Source: Oasisia sp. SBJ-2009 (lineage: Eukaryota; Annelida; Polychaeta; Sabellida; Siboglinidae). From it: a stretch of DNA of 64,000 nucleotides. The stretch lies in the NCBI GenBank assembly GCA_964017155.1, contig OZ024864.1, forward strand, positions 34,216,029 through 34,280,028. Direction: 5' to 3'. The notes beneath the pieces are model-generated. The model had not been told where the DNA came from and ran no database searches. It saw only the letters and a list, made by a program, of their open reading frames with translations. A program made the position numbers and the translations under genes. Shown piece by piece: positions 14,901-28,400 of the stretch (positions within the stretch are counted from its first letter, which is position 1; each line of letters begins with the position of its first letter).

Positions 14901-15048
14901 ATTACCCAGGGTAATCATCAAACTAGCAAGGTAACAACTTCCGTGTGACACCACCAGTCACTTCACAGCATACACACTAACAACCCAATAACAACTTGGC
15001 CTATCTAGATCTCCAGGATCCAACTCCAGCTCATCCATCTCCATCTGG
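8931..15048. other. Gene-free region downstream of the Tudor gene
   Basis: AT-rich sequence between the tandem repeat and the Tudor stop codon. No coding exon is supported on either strand. The nearest minus-strand AATAAA to the stop is at 14627-14632, about 420 nt downstream, and is a candidate polyadenylation signal. One diverged SINE-like piece is listed separately. Confidence 0.45.
10755..11050 (-). mobile_element. Diverged SINE-like copy with LINE-type 3' tail
   Basis: The plus-strand text TAAGTTCTTATATAGCACAG and a following GCGCTTTATAG with CACTTTAC match the tail of the SINE at 26085-26360 and the 3' end of the LINE at 46098. The rest is too diverged to define ends. Confidence 0.4.
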
Positions 15049-15179
15049 TCACAACTTCTGTTGCTGCATCATGCGTCTCAACTCTTCCAGTTCCCGTTTC
15101 AGATTCGCGTTTTCCTCCGCCAGTCGTCTCGCGCTCTCGTCCTCGACACTCGCCGCTGTGGCTGGTTTCATTTCGGACG
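15049..15179 (-). CDS. Tudor gene, last exon (coiled coil and stop)
   Basis: The acceptor TCCACAG precedes about 43 codons ending in TGA at 15049-15051. The residues include ARRLAEENANLKRELEELRR, a heptad-type coiled coil, then QQQKL. Phase 1 joins exactly to the exon at 16074. The coiled coil suggests dimerisation or partner binding (inference). Confidence 0.85.
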
Positions 15180-16385
15180 CTGTGGACCGGACAAAGTAAA
15201 CAATGTAAAATTCATCAAAGAATTCATTTTTTAAATACCACAATGACCAGTTAAGTGTTTGGACAGCATGCTTTCAACCACAATGTAAAAGGCACCAAAG
15301 CATTTGTTTTTTAAATACCACAATGACTTTTAAATACCACGACTTTGGCCAGCGTATGTTTTAAACCACAATGTAAAATTAAAGCATTTGTTTTTTAAAT
15401 ACCACAATGACCCAATAAACCTTTGGGCATTGTACGTTTTCAACCACTCTAAAAACAAATTGTTATACACTACGATTTAAGACATAAGCTGTACCAGCTG
15501 TTTCTCTATGGAATCACTAGGGTGGTGGCCACACAAAACAATGACAGTACCTCAATCATAACACCTCAGGAATGTAACAATTAGGTGTGGCTAAAGTGCT
15601 AAGCTTTCTCCATTACCAGAGTTATGGATACAGACCACAAGTTCAACAGTATTAACACACGTTAAATATATGCCTATTGAAAAGGAGACAGAATCAAAAC
15701 ATCTTTAGCACAAACACTGTTTTTGACCAATTAAACTACACAGCAATCTAACTGCCTCTCGCTTGGATTGGTGGCTTGAACAAGTACACATTTTTGACTT
15801 GTCAACACAGCTTTATGCAGACAACCATCCACCCATCATTTGGATGGGTAAAAACAAAACGAATATGGACGGATAGAAATATGGGTGGACAGGTAAAAAA
15901 TTAAGGAGCAAAACAGTTTCCCAAAACCATAGATATTGTTAGTTATTCCTTGAAAGTGAGCGTAAATGGTGTCACATGTGTGTTTGCATATGTCCACCAA
16001 AACATGTGTGAATGGCAATAATTTGATAATGTGTCCTGCATAAAGCCCTGCTTGTCAAACTGATGACACTGACCCTGCTTGCGTTTGGAGGCTGCCATTC
16101 CCATCGCAATCAGCTGAGTGCCGAGGTCTTTGCCATTGACGTCATCGCCCGAAGTGTCAACAAGCCTCACAGAGAGGGAGCCACCGTTGCGCTCCACTAC
16201 GATCATGTAGAGGCGGATGGGGCTCTGGCCGGTGGCCACAAGAGACTTGAACGACTCCGTGGCCTCAGACGTCCAGTCTGGACCAACTGGAATCAGACCT
16301 GGCACGGGAAGACACAGACGCTGTACTTGACTGACACACGCGCACACACACACGCATACACGTAAGCACACACACGTAAGCACAC

Positions 16386-16466
<81 letters not shown>

Positions 16467-19400
16467 GATACAAAGCAACACATAGTGATACACAGCAACA
16501 CACAGTGATACAAAGCAACACATAGTGATACAAAGCAACACATAGTGATACAAAGCAACACATAGTGATACAAAGCAACACATAGTGATACAAAGCAACA
16601 CATAGTGAAACACAGCAACACAGTGATACACAGCAACACATAGTGATACACAGCAACACATAGTGATACACAGCAACACAGTGATACACAGCAACATATA
16701 GTGACACACAGCAACACAGTGATACACAGCAACACATAGTGATACACAGCAACACATAGTGATACACAGTAACACAGTGATACACAGCAACACATAGTGA
16801 TACACAGCAACACATAGTGATACAAAGCAACACATACTGATACACAGCAACACATAGTGATACACAGCAACACATAGTGATACAAAGCAACACATAGTGA
16901 TACACAGCAACACATAGTGACACGCAGCAACACATAGTGACACGCAGCAACACAGTGATACACAGCAACACATAGTGATACACAGCAATACATAGTGATA
17001 CACAGCAACACAGTGATACAAAGCAACACACAGTGATACAAAGCACCACATAGTGATACAAAGCAACACATAGTGATACACAGCACCACATAGTGATACA
17101 AAGCAACACATAGTGATACAAAGCAACACATAGTGATACAAAGCAACACATAGTGATACAAAGCAAAACATAGTGATACAAAGCAACACATAGTGATACA
17201 AAGCAACACATAGTGATACAAAGCAACACATAGTGAAACACAGCAACACAGTGATACACAGCAACACATAGTGATACACAGCAACACATAGTGATACACA
17301 GCAACACATAGTGATACACAGCAACACAGTGATACACAGCAACATATAGTGACACACAGCAACACATTGATACACAGCAACACATAGTGATACACAGCAA
17401 CACATAGTGATACACAGCAACACATAGTGATACACAGCAACACATAGTGATACACAGCAACACAGTGATACACAGCAACACATAGTGATACACAGCAACA
17501 CAAAGTGATACAAAGCAACACATAGTGATACAAAGCAACACATAGTGATACACAGCAACACATAGTGACACGCAGCAACACATAGTGACACGCAGCAACA
17601 CAGTGATACACAGCAACACATAGTGATACACAGCAACACATAGTGATACACAGCAAAACAGTGATACACAGCAACACATAGTGATACAGAGCAACACAGT
17701 GATACACAGCAACACATAGTGATACACAGCAACACATAGTGATACACAGCAACACATAGTGATACAAAGCAACACATAGGGATACACAGCAACACATAGT
17801 GATACACAGCAACACATAGTGATACACAGCAACACATAGTGATAGACAGCAACACATAGTGATACACAGCAACACATAGTGATACACAGCGACACATAGT
17901 GACACACAGCGACACATATAGTGACACACAGCAACACATAGTGACATACAGTAACACATAGTGACACACAGCAACATATAGTGACACACATTGACACACA
18001 GCAACAAAGTGACACACAGCAGCAAACAGCGACACAGACAGTGACACACATACACAAACAACAACAACATACACAGGTAGCTTTATTTGCCATTTTTGAC
18101 ATATACATTTTATTGGGAATATCATGTAAGAAATTGTTCACTTAGCATTATTTTGTTAACTAAAATTTAACAAAAACATTTCTTGATCAGCTCCATCTTT
18201 CTGCATATACAGAACACAAACAACACAAGCGCAAACATTGACACACGCACACACAAAGATTGACACACGCACACACAAACATTGACACACGCACACACAA
18301 ACATTAACACACGCACACACAAACATTAACACACGCACACACAAACATTAACACACGCACACACAAACATTAACACACGCACACACAAACAAACACATAC
18401 ATGTAAACATTATAAACAAGTATATACTTTTTAAATGCCATAGTCACAAATATTTGCCTAACTATACAATTAATATATAAATAAATTAAATTACACGAAC
18501 GGATGATTTTATAATATAATAACAATCTCAATTCGTATTGTTCATCAAGTGAAATGAACTGAAAACAAGATTTCACCTGTGAATGAGCATTTCATCGCCT
18601 GCGGGGGGAGGGGGCAGAACTGGCGGAAAAACGGTGTCAGGTTAGACACATCGTCTGTGATGAGGTTGCCAAAGTCGACAAAGAAGATGGTGGCTTTGGA
18701 CGCCTGTCTCTTCTCAACCACTGCCCGGTACCAGTCTCCTGGAACCAAGCAACAAACACACATGTGACTACACGGGCAAATACTAGGAATACTCTTGCAA
18801 TACTACTGCAGTAGTATCATGTAACATACATAAAGATTCCACACATTTTAATTATAGTTTTTCAATTTTTTTTTACTTACTTTATTGTTAAGATATTAAA
18901 ATATTTTATTATTTATTTAATATTTTATTTTATCTATTTATTGCTGATAAGTTTAGCTTATGAACTAGGACTTTTAGAAGCGTTATTTAATTAACATTTC
19001 ATCTTTACGTGCAAATTTAAGCTGATAATGAATATTTAAAATATGTATGTGTTACAATGTATCTTATGCGCCACTGTGCGGAAATTTTTCTGGATAAATG
19101 ACGCTTTACAAAAAAAAAATTATTAATAATAATAATTATTATTAACCCTAGAAGTGACCAGGGTCGAAAATCGGCCCAAATGCACCTGCCTCTGTTCTAA
19201 CAATTTTCATTTCCATCACACTAAACTGACACATGAATATTTGGTATTATTGGATATCTGACAGATTTTTCTAGATCGTGTATATTTTTCCTTGCGTAGA
19301 TTCAGTGACAGATTCTTCTCAGTTGAGTTTAAAAAGCACGTGATACAGTTGCTGCCCATATTTGGGAGATTTTACTATATCATGATGAATGAATTTATGC

Positions 19401-22400
19401 ATCCATTCACAAAGTCGACACCCCCACACATTCGGAATCACAAGAAAGCTATGTGAGTGGCCAATCTGCCAAAAAATAAACCACATGGGTTCAGTCCATT
19501 CAGCCAATCAGAACCGTGATTTCAAATGTAGCATCATCGACCCCGCAAAACCAAAGTTGAAGACAAAATAGCGGCGCGGTAAACAACTGTTTATCCGCTT
19601 CGCAACTTTTCTTTGGATTATCTCAAGTTTCTGCGTTGATATTTTGACAAAATGCTTGACAGTATTCATAAACAAGGTTATTATATTAGTTCATGTAGTT
19701 AGATTGACTTTGGAGGCGTTTTTGAGGTGAGAATTCACCAAATTAGCAGCGCGACATTTCTCCGGCCGGGAGCATGGGTTGCAACGGTAACGAGCGTGGC
19801 CGGAATCGGCCGCCTTGAATCAACGTATTTTTATGTCGGAAAAAATCATAAATATAATAGTTGTCAACGGATTTGTTTTATTTTTGTGTTATTTCGCAGC
19901 TAATACATGAATCTACATTTGTCTAAATGATGCCACAGAGGATTTTTCTTGGTCAGGGTTAAGACAATGCTTGGACTATTGGATTCAGTTTCCAAGGAGC
20001 CCTGTCCACCCATATTTCTACCCGTCAACCCATTTTTCTACCCGTCCACCCATATTTCTATCCGTCAACCCATATTTCTACCCGTCAACCCATATTTCTA
20101 CCCGTCCACCCATATTTCTACCCGTCCACCCATATTTCTACCCGTCAACCCATATTTCTACCCGTCAACCCATATTTCTACCCGTCCACCCATATTTCTA
20201 CCCGTCCACCCATATTTCTACCCGTCCACCCATATTTCTACCCGTCAACCCATATTTCTACCCGTCAACCCATATTTCTACCCGTCAACCCATATTTCTA
20301 CCCGTCCACCCATATTTCTACCCGTCCACCCATATTTCTACCCGTCCACCCATATTTCTACTGTTCTCAGCATGTTTTACCGATACATATGACGGGTGGA
20401 TGGGTCTCTGCATAAAGCTATGCCAAGGAGTGAACTGTGAAAAAGAAAGTATAATGGAATTATGGAATAACTAGCATCATGGAATAACTAGCATCATGGA
20501 ATAACTAGCATCATGGAATAACTAGCATCATGGAATAACTAGCATCATGGAATAACTAGCATCATGGAATAACTAGCATCATGGAATAACTAGCAAATAC
20601 AAAATAAAAACAGCCAACTCATAATTTCAGGTTGGCATCACACTGACCTGGCAGAGTCGATTCCCAAAGGGTAAAATTGTAAACAGTGCTGCTCCTATCA
20701 ACAATTGTTGATGTTAGGTATAATAGATGCGAAAAAATGAAATCGAAAAAACTGTTTACCTTGAAATGGTGCACAGCACAACTCGCCAGGCTGAGGGTCA
20801 AAGGTCGTAACGACTGGCAGCTGGTTGCAGTGTTCATCCATCTGTTGTATGAGGCTGGCGAGAGCTTCCATCGCTGAAAAACCACCAAGCTGACCAGTTT
20901 ATGACCAGTTCATAAACCTAACTCTATCAAGATAACCAGTCCATAAACCTATCTCTATCAAGCTAACTAGTCCATAGAACTATCTGTATTAACTTTCAAC
21001 TGAGTTGACTAGCAGGATAAAATTATTGCCAGTCACATGTTTTGGTGGACATGTTAACTGTTAAGCTAGTTTACAAACTTTCAAATTGTGCCTGATGACC
21101 TGAAAACACACACATGACACCATTTACACTCACTTTCAAGGCTTAACTAACAATATCTATGGTTTTGGAAGACTTTTTTGTTGCTCCTTCATTTTTTTAC
21201 CCGTCCACAACCCGTCCACCATATTTCTACCCGTCCATATTCGTTTTTACCTGTCCAAATGACGGGTGCACGGGTCTCTACATAAAGCTATGCCACCCAT
21301 ACTTACATTCCTTCTTTGCTTGGTGACAGAAGAAGATGCCGGGACTGGTCACTTCCACAACGACCACTTCCATTTCGTCGGTCACTTCAAACTTGGGGAG
21401 ATCACTCAGACGATACACCTTGATGACACCAGGTGGCGACACTTCCTTCCGAGTGCCGGGCGAGAGTTTCGATCGCTGCGTCAGAGTTGGTCGACCCCCT
21501 GGCGACACGACGGAATTGGCGAGTTGCAGGGAAATCATTTCCTGTGACACACTCCTACGCGTCTGGTGATCATGTCTCAAGTCGATCAGGTGGCGGCCAT
21601 CTTTGTGTCCAAGCGGCTTCGCCTTGAAGCACTTATTCAGCAACGTGGAGAACCAATCAACAGGCTTGTTGCTCCACTGGCCGGCCGATGCAACACCCCC
21701 AAGGCAGCATGGGATACCTTGCTGCGGGATCGCAGCGAAATCCCGAGACATGCGGCGTATGTTCTCCGCCGAGATGCGCTCGGTGTTACCAAAGTCGAAG
21801 AAATATAACTTTGCGAGGCCATAACTAGAGGGCGTCTCGACAACGATGCTTCGGTACCACACGTTCTCATAGAGGGCGCAGACGACTTCGTCACGCACAA
21901 ACTGTGTGTATGCACCTGTCGTACCTGTGCAGTACTCGTTTAACTTCACATGCATCTCGACCGAGGCCTTGTTTTCCGTCAGATGCACGGAGAACTGACT
22001 GGGGCTGACCATATGGGCCAGCAGAACGGTCACTTCCTCACTGTCCACCAGCTTCTGGACGCTGATCTCACCGATCTTCACAACAGCTTCAGCCACATTC
22101 GCCTTGCATTCACCAGCAGCTGTCACAGACTTTGGTGACGTCACATGTCCGTTCGCAATCTTATCAGACAACTCAATGTATCCGTCTGTCACCATTTTAT
22201 CAATGACAGACTTGCCATCGACGGCGATGTCAGCGATGATGAAGACGTCGCCGTCTTTTCGCACCACGCTCATGGTGCACGCCTTGTTGAGGATCTCCTC
22301 GGAGAAGATGCTGATCGACATCCCGCTCCACCGCACGTCCGTCGAGTTCATGCCGAACAGCGACACGCGAACCGCCTGGCGGGGCAACTTGGTGAACCTC

Positions 22401-25400
22401 GGCTCGAGCTGTTGGACTCCGTTGACGGCGACCAGATCAGCGTTACCGTAGTGGACGAACACGACCTTGTAGTGCGTGTCGCCGTAGAACTCGGCGACGA
22501 CGGCGCGATACCACGCATTGTCGGCGACGCAATACGCGGCGACCAGCTCCTTCTGTTTCGGTTCGTACGCCGGAGCCTCGACTGACCCGTAGCACTCGGT
22601 CAACGCTTGGGTCAGTTCCGTGAAACGCTCCACGCAGTCGCGGTCAAGGCTCTGGACGTAGAATTCGTCCGGGCCCTCCAGGTAGCAGGGCATGACGAGT
22701 GGGTGGTCCCTGGACAGGTGTTGCATGGGAAGACACTTCATGTACGACGGGGGCTGGACCACCGGGGTTGTCTTCAAGGCGCAACTGATAGGTGACGATT
22801 TCAACGGCATTGACACTTGTTCGCGGACTGAAGTCGCCACTGGAGTTCCGTTTTGGATCGGCTCCTTGGGTTTTGCTTTTGGAGGAGACGCTTTGGCCTG
22901 ACCTACTAGCATGCCGCTGTTGACCAGACTGACGTTGAGACAGTCGGTGTCGTTGTACAGTTTGACAGCGTAACCGTCAGCGACTGACGATTCGACGGTG
23001 AGCGACAGCATCTCAAACGGATGAACGAGGGTGGGATCCCACACCCTGCCACTCGCCATGCCCCCGACGTCTGCCAGACGACACGTGATGCCAAACACGG
23101 GGTAGGCACACAGGGCGGGGGTGATCTTCGCCACCGACCCCGGTGTCACCTCGTCGCTGTTGCCGTATAACTTGACGCGGATGTTTCTGTCGGCAGTGAC
23201 CGCGAGCACCTCCGCGCGATACCAGCAGTGCGAGAACTTGGCGCACGCGAGCTCTCCCTTCTGCGGCACGTAGGAGGAGGAATAGTCGCCGAAGCTGTTG
23301 TTGAGTGCATCGCCCAGAGCCGTCAGCCCGGCGAGACTGTCACCTTGTAGGACCTGCACCGTGATGCAACTCGGACTGTACGCGTCAGTCACGCGCACCT
23401 TCACTCGTCCAACATCAAGCGGCAACCCCACCTTCTCAAGATCATCCTTAGTCGCCATGGCAACGGTCTGCGCCGCACTGTGGAGGGCGCCACTCTTCGC
23501 TAGCGCCTCGAGGTGTCCGTCAACTGCACTAACATCTTCTCTGCAGTGGGCAGTTTGATCCGCGTCATTGCGTCGATGGTCACCTGTGGGGTGACTACAG
23601 CCGCGCGGGTTGGCTCATTCACTGGGGTAGACACCACCGGGGATAACACGCCCCGTTTGATCAGATCGGCGTTGATGTCTAGATTCGTTTCCGGGTCAGA
23701 CAACCGGACGAGAGGCACGCCGTTTCTGTGAGCCACCACTGACATCAACAGGCCTTGGAATGGTCGCAGCATCTCCGGGTCCCACGTCTGTCCGGATGCG
23801 ACCCCCGCGACATCAGCCAGACCACAGCACACGCCCATGACAGGGTACTGCATCAGCGACGACGTCATCACACCGATGTCACTCTGTGTCACCGTGTCCT
23901 TGTTACCGAAGTCGACGAATCTGACCGTGTACTTTCCCGCGGCTTTGCCGGTGACTTCAGCGCGATACCAGTTCTTGTCAAGGCTAAACCTCGCACACAT
24001 CAGCTCTCCGACGCAGGGACTGAAGCTCTCACTCTGGCCGGTGTAGTCCAGTAGTTCTGTGGTCAGTTTAGCCAGCATGGGCAGATTCTTGTCGTCCAGC
24101 AACTGTAGCGTGAAAGAGTCCGGATCCGGTGCACTGGTCACCTGAACGGGGGAGGTTTGACCGACGGTCAACTCGATCCTTTTTAGGCCTTTCACAGTCA
24201 TCTTGGGCACAGCGACATCACTTGACGCTGCGATGTCGGATGGCGCCGTGACACCAGCTGCTGTGCAAACGCCACTAGCAATCAGCTTCTTGTTTAGACT
24301 CGGGCCACTCGCGTCATCAAACAACTCGATGATGATGCGTCCACCGTCACCGCGACTGGTGACTGTCATCGACATCGGCTCAAACAGCTTCAGCGATTCC
24401 GTCCACCCGTCACGTGTCACTACGCCACTGATGCCAGACAGTGAACACGACACGACCATGATCGGGAACGTCATCAACGAGTCGGTGACTGGCGCAATTC
24501 GCCCAGAAGGCAGCGTCTCCATGTTGCCGTAATCGATGAACCGTACCTTCACACCCTTGTCTGTCGAATCAAGCACGACCGCGCGGTACCACTTGTCGTC
24601 AAGACTGTACTTCGCACAGACAATGTCTCCTGGCTGTCCACCTCCAGGCTGGCGTCCTGGCTCGACCCGCGACAGCTCTTCCGTCAACCGAGCGAGATCA
24701 AGTATGTAGTCGTCCTCGAGAATCTGCACATTCACGTGATCAGCGTCAACAGCGTCGGTCACTTGAATGCGAATTCGGTCCAATTCGGGAATCATGACAT
24801 TACGTAGCTTCATCACTGCTTTCTTTCGGTCTAGCGGGACAAACGATGCACTGGCGGCAAGGGTTGCATTCAAACTCACCCCCGTGTCTTTATCGAACAG
24901 TTCCACACTGCACAGACCTCTCTCGTTCCCGATTATCTTCACCTGCCACAGCTCGAAGGGTTTCAGTTGAATTTCGTCCCACTGACACCCCGGGGCGAGT
25001 TTGCCTACCCCCGCCAGTCGACACTTCACTCCCATGATGGGGTACGACAGCAGTGCGTCGGGCAGGGCGCTCATGCCAGCCACGTTTACATCCTCCACGT
25101 TACCGTAATCGACAAACCGAACGCGTGCTCCGTCACTGCGACCTTTCACCTCGATGACCTCCGCCCTGTACCAGGCGTTATCCTCACTGAACTTTGCGCA
25201 GATCAGTTCGCCCTTCACCGGTGTGTACGTTCCATTGTAGGTGGCGTGCATCTTCGCGAGTGCCTTGGTCAACGCTTGTACCCTGGCGATGAGACTCGGC
25301 TCGACGAACTGCACGGTGATGTCGTCCGGGCCACTAGACGTCGTCACCATCAACTTGTCGTAGTCCGCAGGTGGAGTCAGCCTCTCCAACACTGCAACGG

Positions 25401-28400
25401 TCGGTACCGGTCTACGTTTCACGGGGCTCGGCACAGATTTCGGACTGGCAGTGGACGCGGGTTTCTGGCTATTACCAGAAGCAGGTTTCGACCGTGGTTT
25501 CAGCGATTTCAACTGCCCGTCTGCCGTCTTCCTCTCCTGCCATGTTTTCCGCCCCTTTCTTCCTCACCGGCGACTTCTCACCGCCATTAGCCACTGCCGC
25601 TGCTGCACTTGCGATCGCAAAACCGCGGCTCACGAGAACCTTGTTGATGGTGGCACCCCCTGGTGTCAGCCCGCGACACAGCTCGACCTCGAGGACGCGC
25701 TGCACCTTGCGGTAGGCGCAGATCGTCGCCACGCTCCCCGCCACCAGCAGCTCGTCCCGTAACGCGATCGCCACCTCCTCCGGCCAATCACCGTCGGACT
25801 TGGGCGCGATGCCCGCCAGGGCGCAGCACACGGCCTGCTGCGGAAGGGCGTAGAAGCGCTGGTCGAGGGGGTGCATGTGGGAGAGGTGGACGGACTCGCG
25901 CGTGCCGTAGTCGATGTACTGGACATGGGCGCGGGGCCCGTGGGGGTCATAGGGCAGGGCGCGGTACCACAGGCCGTCCCGCGCAAACTTGACCGCGTAC
26001 AGACAGTTCGGACGGAGCCTGAAATGACACGATAAACTTGTTACTTGTGGGTGGGATAAAGTGTCAAGGGATGTTTTTTTAAACTAATAAACTACAAAAG
26101 ATAAGTTCTTATATGGCGCAGTATTCATTCGTCAGGTCTGCTCAAAGCACTTTACACTTTACTCAATCAAACACCATCCCACCTTTTCTGGGAAGCATTC
26201 AGCCATGTTGTAATTAATGCACAATGACTATTCACCAATGTCTATAGCCAGGTACTCATATAGTTGAGTGAACTAGAGCAATGTAGAGTGAAAAAAACTT
26301 TGCCAAGGTTTTACACGGCAGCACGGGTTTCGAACCCGAGTCCATTGCACTACAACTAAGTAAGTCATATTTTAAAGCGCAGTCAACTTCATAATCACTT
26401 AAATACATTAACCATTCCCATTTTCTACTAATGATCCTATAATGTTAATGATAACAGACCCCTATTATGCATAAAAATCTTAGCAATAATTAATAATGAA
26501 ACCGATACTATTCATGTTGCCGGATTGGTTCCAACAATTACAAACTTAACTAGCCATATTATCAGACACGTGATTCAGTTGATACACCAGTTGATACACC
26601 CATACTCATTGTGTGACTCACTTAAAGACGTTGTTTGGCAGCATGGCTCCATAGTGCTCCGTCATGCTCCGGTGTAGAGCCGGCAGCTTCTCCAGCTCAT
26701 TCACTCCCTCCAGGAAGTGGACAAGGAAATGTCCCGGGGTCACGACCTCCAACACCCTCACCCTCAACGCTGTCTTCCCCTCGGGGGGAAGGGACTGGGA
26801 AGCATTTGGGATGAGGGAGAGAGTTGACATGGGAGAAGGGACTGTTGTGACAGGAGTTGACTTCTTGGGGACAAACTGCCCGGGCTTGGGCATCACCGAG
26901 TGTGGATCGGCGGGTCTAGATGACGGTGGCGCCACCATACGGGGCAAGACGGAATTCGGACTAGAAACAAAACTGAAAGATAGAAACCATTGTCGGGTCA
27001 TGGGGCTGCACCCTGCAATTAATTAGATTAGTCGGGAACACAATGAGCAGTTAGCAACAACTGTGAACAGAAACTGAAAGTAGAACAGAGCAACAGTAGA
27101 GAAAGTGCACCGAGCTGTAAGCAGCAGTGTATTGTTAAACAGAAACTGAAAGTTGAATGACCGTAAACAACAACGCAACTGTAAACTGTTACTGAATGTA
27201 GAACGAGCTATAACAGAAACTGAAAACAGAATGAGCTATAACATTTAACAGAAACGGGAAGCAGAACAATAGTTGAACAAAAGTGCAACAAAAAGTAAAA
27301 TGTAAACAAATTATAATCAACAGGACACAACTGCACATGCACACATAAATAGGAAACAAAAACACATTAACTGGTGCACAATAACAACATACAAACAATT
27401 ATCCACACCATCTTTATTATTTTATATGCCAACTTTTGTAAAAAGATCACTGCAAGTTATTGTGGGTCTATTGTCGCGCGTACTTATTATTGTTTACAAG
27501 GAAGAAATGTAAACAAATAATGACAAGTGGTGTGTGTATTAACGTTTGACAGTGGAAAATGTTATGCTACAATTACGCAACTAAACAGTAACGAGCACTA
27601 CATGCATTTGTGTATGTGGAAGAAGTCTGACAGTGAAATCTGAATTGGGTTCATCACACATAAACTCAATTCCACCTGCTGCGGCATTCATGTGAACATG
27701 TTTGCAGGGTCCATACACATCAGGACATTTGAAATTCAAGGCTATTCAAGACTTTTCAAGGCTATTTGAAAAAAGAAATTCCAGATTGTTTTAGCGACAT
27801 ATGTACTTTTAAGCACAGTAAATGAAGTTAACATTAACATTTTTGCTCGACTAAGAAAATAATGGCGCCGACCACAATGCCATGCTGATTGCCCAATATG
27901 CACGAGTTGTTTTTGTGCATAGGCTTTTCCTTTTCTGTCTGTTATTCGTCACAAGAATTGAGTCAAAACAATATTTTATTGACCATAATTAACTTCAAGA
28001 CGTTTCAAGACTACTTTGTAAAATTCCAGGATTTCAAGGCATTGAATTTGGTCCGATCAAATTCAAGGCTTTTCAAGACTTTCAAGGCCCCGTACGGACC
28101 CTGTGTTTGCCTTCAGGCTTCAGTGTGTCTGTCTCTGTCTCACCCACCTGGTGCTCACTCCCATACTTTGACGCAAGAAGAAGTCGGCAATGTCCTTGTT
28201 TGCTGAAACAGCACAGAAGGAGTCAGACCACATTTGCATTTTCCATAGGCGACCATTATAACGTTTCCTTCATTTCCTACTAATCTTGACGAGATCTGTT
28301 ATTGACAATTTCACAGCACATTTACCTTGCATAAACAGAGATTCAGTGAACAAATTTGTGAACTTTTAATACCCACAAACTTCTTTCAAACCTTACACCC

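Noticed and set aside
15943..18141. ORFs of 600-732 codons on the minus strand
   Set aside because: Stop-free minisatellite; only 16074-16298 within it is a supported exon.
19949..20474. HPYFYPSTHIS-repeat ORFs of 147 and 167 codons
   Set aside because: Translation of the 20-bp minisatellite in two frames; lies in an intron.
21266..25762. Plus-strand ORFs opposite the giant exon
   Set aside because: Shadow frames of GC-rich coding sequence; no family features.
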